DNA from: Paraburkholderia rhynchosiae
Lineage (GTDB): Bacteria; Pseudomonadota; Gammaproteobacteria; Burkholderiales; Burkholderiaceae
Direction of reading: 5' to 3'
Assembly: GCF_002879865.1 (NCBI RefSeq)
Contig: NZ_PNXY01000025.1
Location: 47,792 to 111,791, forward strand
Length of the DNA stretch: 64,000 nucleotides
Positions 46,049 through 54,475 of this stretch are shown here, piece after piece. Every line of letters starts with the position of its first letter. Position 1 is the stretch's first letter. Under the pieces are notes generated by a model, which saw only the letters and a list, made by a program, of their open reading frames with translations, had not been told where the DNA came from and did not search any database. The position numbers and the translations under genes are program-made.

Positions 46049-46926
46049 CAGCCTTTGCCTCCCGTAGCAGGACCGCTATAGAAGAAGCGGCGCGCGCCGA
46101 GCATCGCGGCCACCACCAGCAGTTGCACGAAGCCCATCACCATCGCAATCGCGGACGCGAGCGAATAGTCATAACTTTCGAACGCGGCTTCGGCGGCCGC
46201 GATCGACATCACGCGCGTCGGTCCGGCGGGCGCACCGAGCAGCACCGCCGACGGAAACACCGAGAACGCCTGCACGAAAGATAGACACGCGGCCATCGTC
46301 AAACCCGGCACGAGCAGCGGCAAATAGATGCGGCGAAACTGCTCCCACGGACTCGCGCCGAGCGTCGCGGCGGCGCTCGCGAGCGTCGGATCAATGCCGG
46401 TCACATACGACAGCGTCAACAGAAAGGCGAACGGAAAGCCGGACACGATCAGCGAGATCAGCACGCCCCAGAAGTTATGCGTGAGCCGCACTTCGCGTGT
46501 GTAGAGGTGCAAGCCTTGCAGCGCTTGCGGAAACCAGCCGTTGGGGCCGAAGTAAGTGAGCATGCCGTCGGCGATCAACACCGTGCCGAGCGTGACCGGA
46601 ATCACGAGCAGCGTGGTCACGATCTTCTGATACGGCGAATGGCGGCGCAGCGCGAACGCGACCGGTACCGACACGCCCACGTTGATGAGCGTGGCGGGTA
46701 CCGCGAGCTTCAGCGTGACGAGAATCGTGGGCCACATCGACGTGTCGGTGAAGAACGTCAGATAGTTGGTCCACAGGCTGCCGCCGTTCATCGGCCGGAA
46801 TGACAAGGCGAGACCGTACGCGAACGGATAGATGAACAACGCGACGATGAAAATCAGCGCTGGCGTAACCAGCCACGCCTTGCCGTCGCGCGGCGCGACC
46901 GGCGCTGATGGCATGGGCGTGTTCAT
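46048..46926 (-). CDS. ABC transporter permease, spermidine/putrescine or Fe3+ type
   Basis: A 292-residue permease with six helices. The EAA loop reads SAAATLGASPWEQFRRIYLPLLVPG. It overlaps the ATPase stop by 4 bp. Together with the neighbouring permease it forms the heterodimeric channel. The POPT-type family takes up polyamines, iron, thiamine or phosphonates, and the present one is not decidable. Confidence 0.85.
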   Translation of the reverse strand: MNTPMPSAPVAPRDGKAWLVTPALIFIVALFIYPFAYGLALSFRPMNGGSLWTNYLTFFTDTSMWPTILVTLKLAVPATLINVGVSVPVAFALRRHSPYQKIVTTLLVIPVTLGTVLIADGMLTYFGPNGWFPQALQGLHLYTREVRLTHNFWGVLISLIVSGFPFAFLLTLSYVTGIDPTLASAAATLGASPWEQFRRIYLPLLVPGLTMAACLSFVQAFSVFPSAVLLGAPAGPTRVMSIAAAEAAFESYDYSLASAIAMVMGFVQLLVVAAMLGARRFFYSGPATGGKG

Positions 46927-48002
46927 GCCGCCTCTCCGTCATAGACGAGCGTGCGTGACGGCGGCACACGCAAGCTGATAGGTTGACCCTCTTCGAATTC
47001 GCCGGCGACGCGCGCCCATAACTCGCCGAACGCCGTCTTCACACGCAGCAGCGAACTGTTGCCACCGTATTCGACGACCGTCACCAACGCGTCGAACGCG
47101 TTCTCCGCACCGGGCGCGGCCGGTTCCATGTCTTCCGGACGCAGCGCCACGCTCACGCGTTTGCCGTTGAAGCCGGCCATCGGCGTGCCGATCAGGCGCA
47201 CACCGTTGGCGCTCACAAGAACGCCTTCACCTTGCATGCCTTCGAGCGTGAATTCGGCGACGTTGCGATAACCCATGAAACGTGCGACATGCAGATTCTG
47301 CGGCCGCGTGTAGACCTCTTTCGGCGTGGCGACCTGCTGCACCAGGCCCTCTCGCATCACGACGATGCGATCGGCCATCGACAGCGCTTCGTCCTGATCG
47401 TGCGTGACGTACAGCGTCGCGCGTTCGAGCTGACTGTGAATGCGGCGGATTTCAGCGCGCATCTCAATGCGCAGCTTGGTATCGAGGTTCGACAGCGGCT
47501 CGTCCATCAGAATCAGCGGCGGCTCGATCACAATGGCGCGCGCAATCGCCACGCGCTGCTGCTGACCGCCCGACAGTTGCCCAGGCAGCTTGCGCTCATG
47601 GCCGACAAGTTGCACGAGTTGCAGCGCCTCTCGCGCGCGTCGCATGATTTCGCTTTTGCCGACGCCGCGCATCTTCAGGCCGAAACCCACGTTGTCGAGC
47701 ACGCTCATGTGCGGAAATAGCGCGTAGTTCTGAAACACCATGCCGAAGCCGCGCTTTTCCGGCGGCAATACGTCGATGCGCTTATCGTCGAGCCAGATGC
47801 GGCCGCCGCTCAACGGTTGCAATCCGGCGATGCAGTTCAGCGCCGTCGACTTGCCGCAACCCGAAGGTCCAAGCAACGCGATGAATTCGCCGCGCCGGAT
47901 GTTCAGATCGAGCCCTTGCAGCGCCGCGATCGACTGGCCTTCCGCATTCGTAAAACTGCGGCTCACCGAATCGAGCCGCAACTGTTCAAAGTGATGCTTC
48001 AT
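46923..48002 (-). CDS. ABC transporter ATP-binding protein
   Basis: A 359-residue ATPase. Walker A is GPSGCGKST, the signature LSGGQQQR, Walker B PLILMDEPLSNLD and the H-loop is in VTHDQDEA. The last 100 residues form a TOBE regulatory domain (VSVALRPEDMEPA). The start MKHHFEQLRL at 48000-48002 is used because it begins the ATPase fold. The family PotA/FbpC/PhnT-like; partner of the two permeases. Confidence 0.9.
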   Translation of the reverse strand: MKHHFEQLRLDSVSRSFTNAEGQSIAALQGLDLNIRRGEFIALLGPSGCGKSTALNCIAGLQPLSGGRIWLDDKRIDVLPPEKRGFGMVFQNYALFPHMSVLDNVGFGLKMRGVGKSEIMRRAREALQLVQLVGHERKLPGQLSGGQQQRVAIARAIVIEPPLILMDEPLSNLDTKLRIEMRAEIRRIHSQLERATLYVTHDQDEALSMADRIVVMREGLVQQVATPKEVYTRPQNLHVARFMGYRNVAEFTLEGMQGEGVLVSANGVRLIGTPMAGFNGKRVSVALRPEDMEPAAPGAENAFDALVTVVEYGGNSSLLRVKTAFGELWARVAGEFEEGQPISLRVPPSRTLVYDGEAA

Positions 48003-48080
48003 GGCGGTTCCCTGATGCGCGTGACGCGTCACGCGCGAATCGCGCTGGCATGAATGGAAACGCGGGCTATCTGGTCTGCG

Positions 48081-49250
48081 CTATTTCGTCTTTTGAGCGC
48101 CTACTTCGGTGTCCCATTTCCTGAAGGCGGCGACCATCGCGGCTGCATTCAGCGGCAACACGTGCGGGCGATCCGCCAGCAGCTTCGCGTACTCAGGCCG
48201 CCCGTACTTCTTCAGGACTTCCTGGCTATGCGCGGGCGCCTGCGCTTCCGTCACGCCCTTGATGGCCGGCCCCGGATAGAAGTAACCGTCGTCGTAAGTC
48301 ATGGCCTGCTGCACGGGCTCGAGCATGAAGTTCATCAGCTTGTAGATCACGTCGAGCTTTTCCTTCGGCACGCCCTTGGGAATCACCATGTAGTGCGCGT
48401 CGTTCACCCACGTCATGTTGTCGAACGCCTGAACGCGAAAATCGGCCGGCACGATACCGAGTGCGCGCGGATTGATGTCCCAGCCCGTCACCGTCACGGT
48501 CATGTCGCGCGTGCCTTCGCCGAGCTCCTTCATGACCGCCGACGTGCCGCCCGGATAGTAGGGAATGCATTCGTTCAACTGCTTGAGGAAGGCCCACGTT
48601 TTGTCCCAGCCGTTGATCGGATCTTGCGGATTCTTGTCGCCGAGCACATAGGGCAAGCCCATCAGGAACGTGCGGCCCGGTCCCGAGTTTGCGGGCCGCG
48701 CGTAGATCAGCTTGTCCGGATGCGCTTTGCACCATTGCAGCAGTTGCTCGGGCGTCTTCGGCGGGTCGCTGACCTTTGCGGGGTTGAATTCAAGCAGCGG
48801 TCCAGCCGGCATATACGCGACCTCGAGACCGTAGCCCTGCGCGAGATCCTGCATCTTGCGCGGACCCGGCGCGTATTTGTCGAGCACGCCGGGGAACTGT
48901 GCTGCGTTGTCGGGCAGCAGCTTCGTCCACAGGTTCTGTTCGATGCCGGCCGCGAGCGCGTCGGTGCCGGTCAGCACGAGGTCGATGTCCGAGCGGCCCG
49001 CCGCCTGCATCGCCTTGATCTTGCCCGGCAATTGCGGCGCGGGCGCGTTCGTGTAGGTGATATTCGCGACGAGGTTCGGGTACTTCGCTTTGAAGGCCTC
49101 GAAGCCGTTGCGCGTGAGTTGAAGATCGCCGGCGACGTCGACGATATTGAGTGTGACCGCATCAGCCGCGTGCGCGGCGGATGCGAATGCGGCGCTCGCC
49201 GCGAGACATATCGACACCAGCCTGAGCGCCAACCTGTGCGAAACAGTCAT
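48081..49250 (-). CDS. ABC transporter substrate-binding protein
   Basis: A 389-residue periplasmic protein (SBP_bac_1/8-like) with a signal peptide at residues 1-29 (ending SAAHA-AD). Ligand-fold blocks include LNIVDVAGDLQLTRNGFEAFKAKYPN and VTGWDINPRALGIVPADFRVQAF. It lies first in the ABC operon with a gap of 78 bp before the ATPase. A close neighbour is an SMP-30 lactonase, which suggests a sugar-derived or acidic substrate, but no ligand can be named. Confidence 0.87.
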   Translation of the reverse strand: MTVSHRLALRLVSICLAASAAFASAAHAADAVTLNIVDVAGDLQLTRNGFEAFKAKYPNLVANITYTNAPAPQLPGKIKAMQAAGRSDIDLVLTGTDALAAGIEQNLWTKLLPDNAAQFPGVLDKYAPGPRKMQDLAQGYGLEVAYMPAGPLLEFNPAKVSDPPKTPEQLLQWCKAHPDKLIYARPANSGPGRTFLMGLPYVLGDKNPQDPINGWDKTWAFLKQLNECIPYYPGGTSAVMKELGEGTRDMTVTVTGWDINPRALGIVPADFRVQAFDNMTWVNDAHYMVIPKGVPKEKLDVIYKLMNFMLEPVQQAMTYDDGYFYPGPAIKGVTEAQAPAHSQEVLKKYGRPEYAKLLADRPHVLPLNAAAMVAAFRKWDTEVGAQKTK

Positions 49251-49518
49251 TGCGTCTCCTCGCTTCTTGGTATGAGGTCGGCCGGTCGAATGCCCCGGGC
49301 GTCTCTTTCAACCACTGCAACATAGCGAAGCCGAACAGCCGATGTCAAGCAAATACTCTTAACCTGGTTTTGCCGGTGAAACAGGCGGTTTTTCCCTTCA
49401 GGCCTTTGCGTTCAATGGTTTGACTCGCTGTATACGAGGGCAAACCCCGAGCCGCTAGCTTGCGCCACGGCTATTTGTCAGGCAACTGCCAGCAAAGGCG
49501 CTCTGATGAAGCTCCCGA
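49251..49518. other. Intergenic region, no gene seen
   Basis: The gap of 268 bp lies between the SMP-30 gene (end 49519) and the ABC operon start (49250), both leftward. It probably holds the ABC operon promoter. No convincing motif was picked. Confidence 0.5.
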
Positions 49519-50457
49519 TCAGCCGCCGCGCACGCCCTGGGTATTCACATACAGCGAATACAGCCCGTGGCTCGCGGCCATGAACAGGCGATTGCGATGA
49601 CGTCCGCCGAAGCACACGTTCGCGCAGCGCTCCGGCAATGCGATGTGGCCGATCGGCTCGCCTTGCGACGTGAAGACGCGCACGCCGTCCAGCTCGTCGG
49701 TGCCCATGCCCCAACCGCACCACAGATTCCCGTGGATGTCGACGCGAAAGCCGTCCGGCGTGCCTGGGCCCGCGTCGATCACCACGCGGTTGTCTGTGAG
49801 CGCGGCGCCATTGCCGCCGACGTCGAAAGCGCGAATCTTGCGCGGCTCGCCGCGCGATTCGACGATATACAGCACCGACTCATCCGGCGAGAAGGCGAGG
49901 CCGTTCGGTCCCAGTATGTTGTCGGCAACCACGTTCACTTCGCCCGATTGGCCGTCGATCCGGTACACGCACGCGGGCAGTTCCGACTCCTGCCGCTCGC
50001 CTTCGTAGAAGCTGTCGATGCCAAAAGTCGGATCGCTGAACCAGATCGAGCCGTCCGATTTCACAACCACGTCATTCGGCGAATTGAAACGCTTGCCGCG
50101 GTAACGATCGGCAAGCACGGTGATCGAGCCGTCGTATTCGGTGCGCGTGACGCGCCGCGTCAGATGTTCGCAACTGACGAGCCGACCTTGCCGGTCGCGA
50201 GTATGTCCGTTCGCATTGTTCGACGACTGTCGGAACGTGCTGACCGCGCCGCTTGCTTCGTCCCAGCGGAGGATGCGGTCGTTCGGGATGTCGCTCCACA
50301 GCAGATAGCGGCCGTCGCCGAACCAGACCGGCCCCTCGGACCAGCGCGCGCCTTGATACAGACACTCGACGGACGCCGACGCAAGAGTCAGCGACTTGAA
50401 GCGCGGATCGAACACGCGCACGGAAGGATCGGGATAGCGTCGGCTGTTATCGGTCAT
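49519..50457 (-). CDS. SMP-30/gluconolactonase family protein
   Basis: A 312-residue six-bladed beta-propeller lactonase. The metal ligands are visible: glutamate in WSEGPVWF (about 41), asparagine in RFNSPNDVVV (about 127) and aspartate in GTPDGFRVD (about 228). It opens lactones of sugar acids. It sits 268 bp ahead of the ABC operon on the same strand, with a strong 14-bp dyad just before it, so it may belong with the transporter. Confidence 0.88.
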   Translation of the reverse strand: MTDNSRRYPDPSVRVFDPRFKSLTLASASVECLYQGARWSEGPVWFGDGRYLLWSDIPNDRILRWDEASGAVSTFRQSSNNANGHTRDRQGRLVSCEHLTRRVTRTEYDGSITVLADRYRGKRFNSPNDVVVKSDGSIWFSDPTFGIDSFYEGERQESELPACVYRIDGQSGEVNVVADNILGPNGLAFSPDESVLYIVESRGEPRKIRAFDVGGNGAALTDNRVVIDAGPGTPDGFRVDIHGNLWCGWGMGTDELDGVRVFTSQGEPIGHIALPERCANVCFGGRHRNRLFMAASHGLYSLYVNTQGVRGG

Positions 50458-51021
50458 CTGTCTCTATGTGGATGGGTTGGCTTTGTCCAATGCGCGCTAG
50501 AAAGCACACTCATACGTGCTTTCTAGCGCTAGCAGCGTGCGCGCCGCGTCAGCGATCTTCGCATGATGTTCCGGCGGCGTCGAACCGAGCAGCGGTTGTC
50601 CTACAACCTGGAGCACCAAGAGTCGACGCGAAGCCGTTGCGCGGACCCGTCAAACCTCGAAGCGCCGCGCTTCGCTCTCGTATGACAATAGAGGGCCGCC
50701 TGGCGAAAACCTGTGCGGGCCGGTAATTTTGGGTCAGCAGAATCGCTACGCCAAGTAAATATCGCCCATATGGCGATTAAAGTCGTTTTGCCCATTTATT
50801 TGGCAGCTCGACCGGCGAAACGGATTGAAAATTATTTGGCGCGCCAGCTGAAAGCGTTGCTGCATGTCGGTTACAGCGTTATCTGCGTAAAAATTAATCG
50901 CACTGGGTATCTGATCCGGCCGCCGCTTTATTCACGCCGATTGCCAGCGCGGTTAATAATCCTGTATAAGTCCGTCGCCCGGCTTTGCAGAATAATTTTT
51001 AGTGATAGATTATGTGGATAA
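50458..51021. other. Intergenic region with two inverted repeats
   Basis: 564 bp between the leftward SMP-30 gene and the rightward luxR gene, AT-richer near luxR. A perfect 14-bp inverted repeat (GCGCTAGAAAGCAC at 50494-50507 with GTGCTTTCTAGCGC at 50516-50529, loop 8) lies 37 bp ahead of SMP-30. A second, ATCGCC-N5-GGCGAT, lies at 50761-50777. No convincing gene is seen: an ORF at 50713-51021 has no protein-like features. Confidence 0.6.
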
Positions 51022-51819
51022 ATGCAGTCGCAGATAAAACCCTACGCAAATATCCGCACTGGAATATTTGCGAGTCTGAGAGAGTCGAAATTGTCGCTAC
51101 ATTTTATCGAGCAGATGGCGCCGCTGCTGGACGCCGCCAGCGAAGCGGAATGGTTCAGTGCGGTCGCACGTCTCGCCGAGACATGGGGTTTCGACCGGCT
51201 TCTGGTCGCGATGCTTCCGCGCCCGACCATTCGCCTCGAAGACGCCTACGTGCGCAGCACCTACGCGCCCGAGTGGCGCCGCACCTACGACGAACAGGGC
51301 CTCGTGCACATCGATCCGACGGTCGCGCATTGCGCGACGCGCTCCACGCCGCTCGTGTGGTCGCCGGAAATCTTCACCACCGCCCCGCAGCAATCCATGT
51401 ACGAGGAAGCACGCGGTCACGGTTTGCGCGCCGGCGTGACGCTGCCAATCCACGGACCGAATCAGGAATCAGGCATGATGTGCTTCGTGAACGACGCCAA
51501 TCCAACCGACACCTTCTGGCGTCATATCGACCTCGTGTTGCCGAATCTCGTGTTATTGCGCGACCTGGTGATCGACACGAGTCAGCGCCATTTGAGTACG
51601 CACGCCCAGACCTTATTGCCCAAGCTGACGCCGCGCGAGCGCGAATGCCTTCAATGGACCGCGCGCGGCAAATCCACGTGGGAAATCTCCCATATCCTGA
51701 GTTGTTCGGAAGCCGTGGTGAACTTCCACATGAAGAACATCAGGACGAAACTCGGCGTGAATTCGCGGCGCGCGGCAGCCGTGATCGCAACCCAGCTCGG
51801 GCTTATTGACCCGGGTTGA
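51022..51819 (+). CDS. braR: LuxR-type quorum-sensing regulator
   Basis: A 265-residue protein. The N-terminal acyl-homoserine lactone-binding domain (about 30-185) carries YAPEWRRTYDEQGLVHIDPTV, with the conserved tryptophan, tyrosine and aspartate. The C-terminal helix-turn-helix (about 195-260) reads LTPREREC...STWEISHILSCSEAVVNFHMKNIRTKLGVNSRRAA. The luxR-rsaL-luxI order matches the Bra system of Paraburkholderia, and the gene overlaps rsaL tail to tail by 17 bp. I give the symbol from this order and the family; it may differ in this strain. Confidence 0.85.
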   Translation: MQSQIKPYANIRTGIFASLRESKLSLHFIEQMAPLLDAASEAEWFSAVARLAETWGFDRLLVAMLPRPTIRLEDAYVRSTYAPEWRRTYDEQGLVHIDPTVAHCATRSTPLVWSPEIFTTAPQQSMYEEARGHGLRAGVTLPIHGPNQESGMMCFVNDANPTDTFWRHIDLVLPNLVLLRDLVIDTSQRHLSTHAQTLLPKLTPRERECLQWTARGKSTWEISHILSCSEAVVNFHMKNIRTKLGVNSRRAAAVIATQLGLIDPG

Positions 51820-52120
51820 ACAACGCGGCGGCGTCACGGCTGTGCAACACCCGTTCGGCGCGGCCCAAGTCAGCATCGGAAACAGTTTTGGTGAAGTACA
51901 GACCCAGCAGGATGGAGACCGGCGCCGGGATTTCCGCACCGGATTCGAAGCGGCTGCCGCGCGACTGCGTGACGCCGAAGCGAGCCCAGAAACGGCGCTG
52001 GCTCTCTTTTTTCTTTTTGCGGTAAGCAATGATCAGAACCCGGTCCACGGCCGTGGAGGGCTCCGTCGGACGCGTTTGAAGACCGGTTTGCGATTGCCAG
52101 TGATTGTCGAGAAGTTCCAT
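51803..52120 (-). CDS. rsaL: RsaL-like repressor of quorum sensing
   Basis: A 105-residue protein. The middle part (RRFWARFGVTQSRGSRFESGAEIPAPVSILLGLYFTK) reads as the tetrahelical helix-turn-helix of RsaL, which represses the neighbouring luxI in Pseudomonas. It lies between the luxR and luxI genes on the opposite strand and overlaps the luxR 3' end. Start at 52118-52120. Confidence 0.88.
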   Translation of the reverse strand: MELLDNHWQSQTGLQTRPTEPSTAVDRVLIIAYRKKKKESQRRFWARFGVTQSRGSRFESGAEIPAPVSILLGLYFTKTVSDADLGRAERVLHSRDAAALFNPGQ

Positions 52121-52184
52121 TTTTGTATCCCGTCGGTTGAGTGCTGTTCCTGTCTCAAATTTTGCGATATCCGATAAGCATGCA

Positions 52185-52206
52185 CACCTATCCAGGTAGA
52201 TAGGTG
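52185..52206. promoter_or_regulatory. Lux box-like 22-bp dyad before luxI
   Basis: A perfect inverted repeat, CACCTATC (52185-52192) with GATAGGTG (52199-52206), and a 6-bp spacer CAGGTA. It lies 68 bp before the luxI ATG and 65 bp before the rsaL start. It matches the size and symmetry of lux boxes, and is the likely LuxR target. Confidence 0.85.
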
Positions 52207-52218
52207 GCGGAACGATTC

Positions 52219-52234
52219 AAAATGCATAAGTTTT
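52219..52234. promoter_or_regulatory. Possible RsaL site
   Basis: AAAATGCATAAGTTTT lies 12 bp past the lux box-like dyad. It has partial dyad symmetry about ATGCAT and is AT-rich, as is the RsaL site of the Pseudomonas lasI promoter. The call is by analogy. Confidence 0.4.
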
Positions 52235-52273
52235 CCTGCGTATTGGTTTCCCCAACACGTTCAGGAGAACGTC

Positions 52274-52867
52274 ATGCAAACAGCAATCCGGATTGGAACG
52301 CGTCAAGAGTTCGACAACGAGGACATCAACGAGATGTACCGCCTGCGGGCGCGGGTGTTTCACGGCCGCCTGGGGTGGGATATCCCGACCATAGCGGGCA
52401 TGGAGATCGACGGCTACGATGCGCTGGGACCGCATTACATGCTGATCCAGGGCGACGACCGGCACGTGCGCGGCTGTTGGCGCCTGATGCCGACCGAGGG
52501 GCCGAACATGCTAAAGGACACCTTCCCGCAACTGCTCCATGGCGCTGAGGCGCCGGTCGGGCGGCATATCTGGGAGCTGAGCCGTTTCGCCATCGATACG
52601 AGCGGCGAAGAGACGTCGTTCGGCTTTGCCGATGTGACGATGCAGGCGATCCATGAACTCGTGACATTCGCGGACCGCATGGGCATCACGCGCTACGTGA
52701 CCGTGACCACGACGCCGATTGAACGGCTGCTGCGCAAGACCGGCATCGAGATCAGCCGGCTCGGCGCACCGCTGCAAATTGGTGTGGAACGCGCGGTGGC
52801 GCTGGATATCGCAGTGAGTCCCAGGACCCGCACGGCCCTGTTCGGGCCGATTGCCGCAGCCGCTTAG
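52274..52867 (+). CDS. braI: Acyl-homoserine-lactone synthase (LuxI family)
   Basis: A 197-residue autoinducer synthase. Conserved residues are visible: RARVFHGRLGWD (Arg, Phe, Trp), EIDGYDALGPHYM (Asp pair), VRGCWRLMPT (Arg) and HIWELSRFAID (Glu-Ser-Arg-Phe). AGGAGA lies just before the ATG. The lux-box-like dyad upstream suggests positive feedback through LuxR, and the divergent rsaL negative feedback. Chain length of the signal is not deducible by eye. Confidence 0.93.
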   Translation: MQTAIRIGTRQEFDNEDINEMYRLRARVFHGRLGWDIPTIAGMEIDGYDALGPHYMLIQGDDRHVRGCWRLMPTEGPNMLKDTFPQLLHGAEAPVGRHIWELSRFAIDTSGEETSFGFADVTMQAIHELVTFADRMGITRYVTVTTTPIERLLRKTGIEISRLGAPLQIGVERAVALDIAVSPRTRTALFGPIAAAA

Positions 52868-52958
52868 CTGCTCCGCTGCTTGCTGCCCGCCGTAGGGCGG
52901 TACGTCGGTAACGGCCGCCAAACCGCCCGCGGCGGGTCCTGCGAAGGTCATGCAAGCA

Positions 52959-53648
52959 TCAGGAACCAAACATCCGTTCGAGCGCATTTTCGAGATGCGC
53001 TCGCATGGCCTGCCCCGCCGCCTGTGGGTCCTTGCGGCGGATCGCGTCGAGCACCGCTTTATGTTCGGCCTGCACGAGCCGCTGTCGCTCCACCGTTTTC
53101 ACGAGCGAGAGGTTGCGCGACAGATTCATGCTGAACACTATCTGTTCCTCGATGAACGACATGACCGTGATAAAAAACGGGTTCTTCGACGCGCGCGCCA
53201 CCGCCAGATGGAACATGAAGTCGTCTTGCGCGCCGATGCCGCGCGTTTCAACGATGCGTTCCAGTTGATCCCACGCGTGTTGGATTGCGGCGATGTCGTC
53301 GGCGTCGGCTTTGAGCGCCGCATGCTCGGCCGCGCCCGTCTCCGTGACGATGCGAAATTCATAGCAGCGGCGAATGTCCGACAGCGTCTCGAGCGGCGCA
53401 AAACGCCGCACATCCGGGTCGGGCCGCCGCGCGACCGTCGTGCCCGAGCCATGACGCGTCGTGATAATGCCGTCGGCACGCAGCCGCGCCAATGCCTCGC
53501 GCACCGTCGGACGGGAAGTCGAGAAACGGTCGGCAAGCGCGTGTTCAGTGGGCAGCCGCTGGCCTTCCTTGTACTCGCCTTCGAGAATGCGATTCAGGAT
53601 GTCGCCGTAAATCTTGTCGGGCAAGCCCGTCGTTTTGCGCTCGTTCAT
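52959..53648 (-). CDS. FadR/GntR-family transcriptional regulator
   Basis: A 229-residue protein. The N-terminal winged helix (about 8-75; LPTEHALADRFSTSRPTVREALARLRADGIITTRHGSG) is joined to an FCD ligand domain (about 90-225; HLAVARASKNPF and the EHKAVLDAI block with metal-binding histidines). It lies leftward, past luxI. The SMP-30/ABC genes it may control are on the other side of the quorum locus, which suggests the quorum genes were inserted between. Confidence 0.85.
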   Translation of the reverse strand: MNERKTTGLPDKIYGDILNRILEGEYKEGQRLPTEHALADRFSTSRPTVREALARLRADGIITTRHGSGTTVARRPDPDVRRFAPLETLSDIRRCYEFRIVTETGAAEHAALKADADDIAAIQHAWDQLERIVETRGIGAQDDFMFHLAVARASKNPFFITVMSFIEEQIVFSMNLSRNLSLVKTVERQRLVQAEHKAVLDAIRRKDPQAAGQAMRAHLENALERMFGS

Positions 53649-53811
53649 CGGCCAGGCGGATGCAGCTTGTCAGAGTAGATTCCGATTGTAAGGCAAACCC
53701 GGGCGACATTTTCTCCGCTCGATGCTTCGCGCATCGAAGGACAAACAGCCGGCGCTTGGCCCGCAACGCTGTGCCGACATCGGTGAGCCGGTGTCAAAAT
53801 TTGTGAACCCG

Positions 53812-53825
53812 TTGATTTACATCCT
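53812..53825 (+). promoter_or_regulatory. Possible FNR box before the usp gene
   Basis: TTGATTTACATCCT matches TTGAT-N4-ATCAA at eight of ten conserved positions and lies 58 bp before the ATG of the universal stress gene. An FNR-type regulator is encoded at 60043-60855. Confidence 0.35.
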
Positions 53826-53882
53826 GTCTGACCGCGAGTTTTTGCAGGATCATTGAAGCTCGCAACCTGACGTGGAGTCGAT

Positions 53883-54368
53883 ATGTACACACGCATTCTC
53901 GTAGCGGTCGACGGCAGCCAGACTTCCCGCCGTGCCTTCGACGCGGCACTCGCGCTCGCCCGATCCACCGGCGCCGTTTTGCAGCCGTTCTATGTCGTCG
54001 AAACCACGCCGATGTATTTCGAAGCGCCGGGCTATGACCCTTCGGTGCTACGCAACCGCCTTATCGAAGAAGGCAAGGAACTCGGCGTGGAGTTCGCGCG
54101 CGAAATGGACGCGCAAGGAGTAAAGGGAGAGATTGTCGTCGCCGAAGCGTCGTCGCTCGATGATGTTTCAACCGCGGTGCTGAAGGCCGCCGCCGATTTC
54201 AATGCGGATTTGCTCGTCATGGGTACGCACGGCCGGCGCGGATTTCAACGCCTCATCCTCGGCAGCGTCGCCGAGCGTTGCGTGCGCCAGGCTCGCTTGC
54301 CCGTGCTGCTGATTCCGTCAGCGGCAGGCAAATCTTCCGCCGACGCGGAAACCCAGGCCGAAGCCTGA
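53883..54368 (+). CDS. Universal stress protein
   Basis: A 161-residue UspA-type protein. The nucleotide motif G-X2-G-X9-G-S is visible as GTHGRRGFQRLILGSVAE, with RILVAVDGSQTSRRAF at the start. The last ten residues are low complexity. A possible FNR box lies upstream, so low-oxygen induction is plausible. Confidence 0.92.
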   Translation: MYTRILVAVDGSQTSRRAFDAALALARSTGAVLQPFYVVETTPMYFEAPGYDPSVLRNRLIEEGKELGVEFAREMDAQGVKGEIVVAEASSLDDVSTAVLKAAADFNADLLVMGTHGRRGFQRLILGSVAERCVRQARLPVLLIPSAAGKSSADAETQAEA

Positions 54369-54423
54369 GGGGGCTGGCGAATTGTTGAAGCGGCTGGGGA
54401 CGTTCAATGCGGCGATCGACGCG

Positions 54424-54466
54424 AGGTCGACACCAGGTCGACACCGGTCGACACCACGTCGACACC
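54424..54466. repeat. 11-bp tandem repeat with GTCGAC cores, four units
   Basis: Units AGGTCGACACC, AGGTCGACACC, GGTCGACACC and ACGTCGACACC lie head to tail at 54424-54434, 54435-54445, 54446-54455 and 54456-54466, each with a GTCGAC palindrome. It sits between the converging usp and receiver genes. No CRISPR features. Confidence 0.75.
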
Positions 54467-54475
54467 AGGCCGGCG

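Noticed and set aside
50713..51021. 102-codon frame before luxR
   Set aside because: Overlaps the AT-rich promoter region and shows no protein-like conservation cues.
54424..54466. Tandem repeat considered as a CRISPR array
   Set aside because: Units are 10-11 bp with no spacers and no cas genes nearby.
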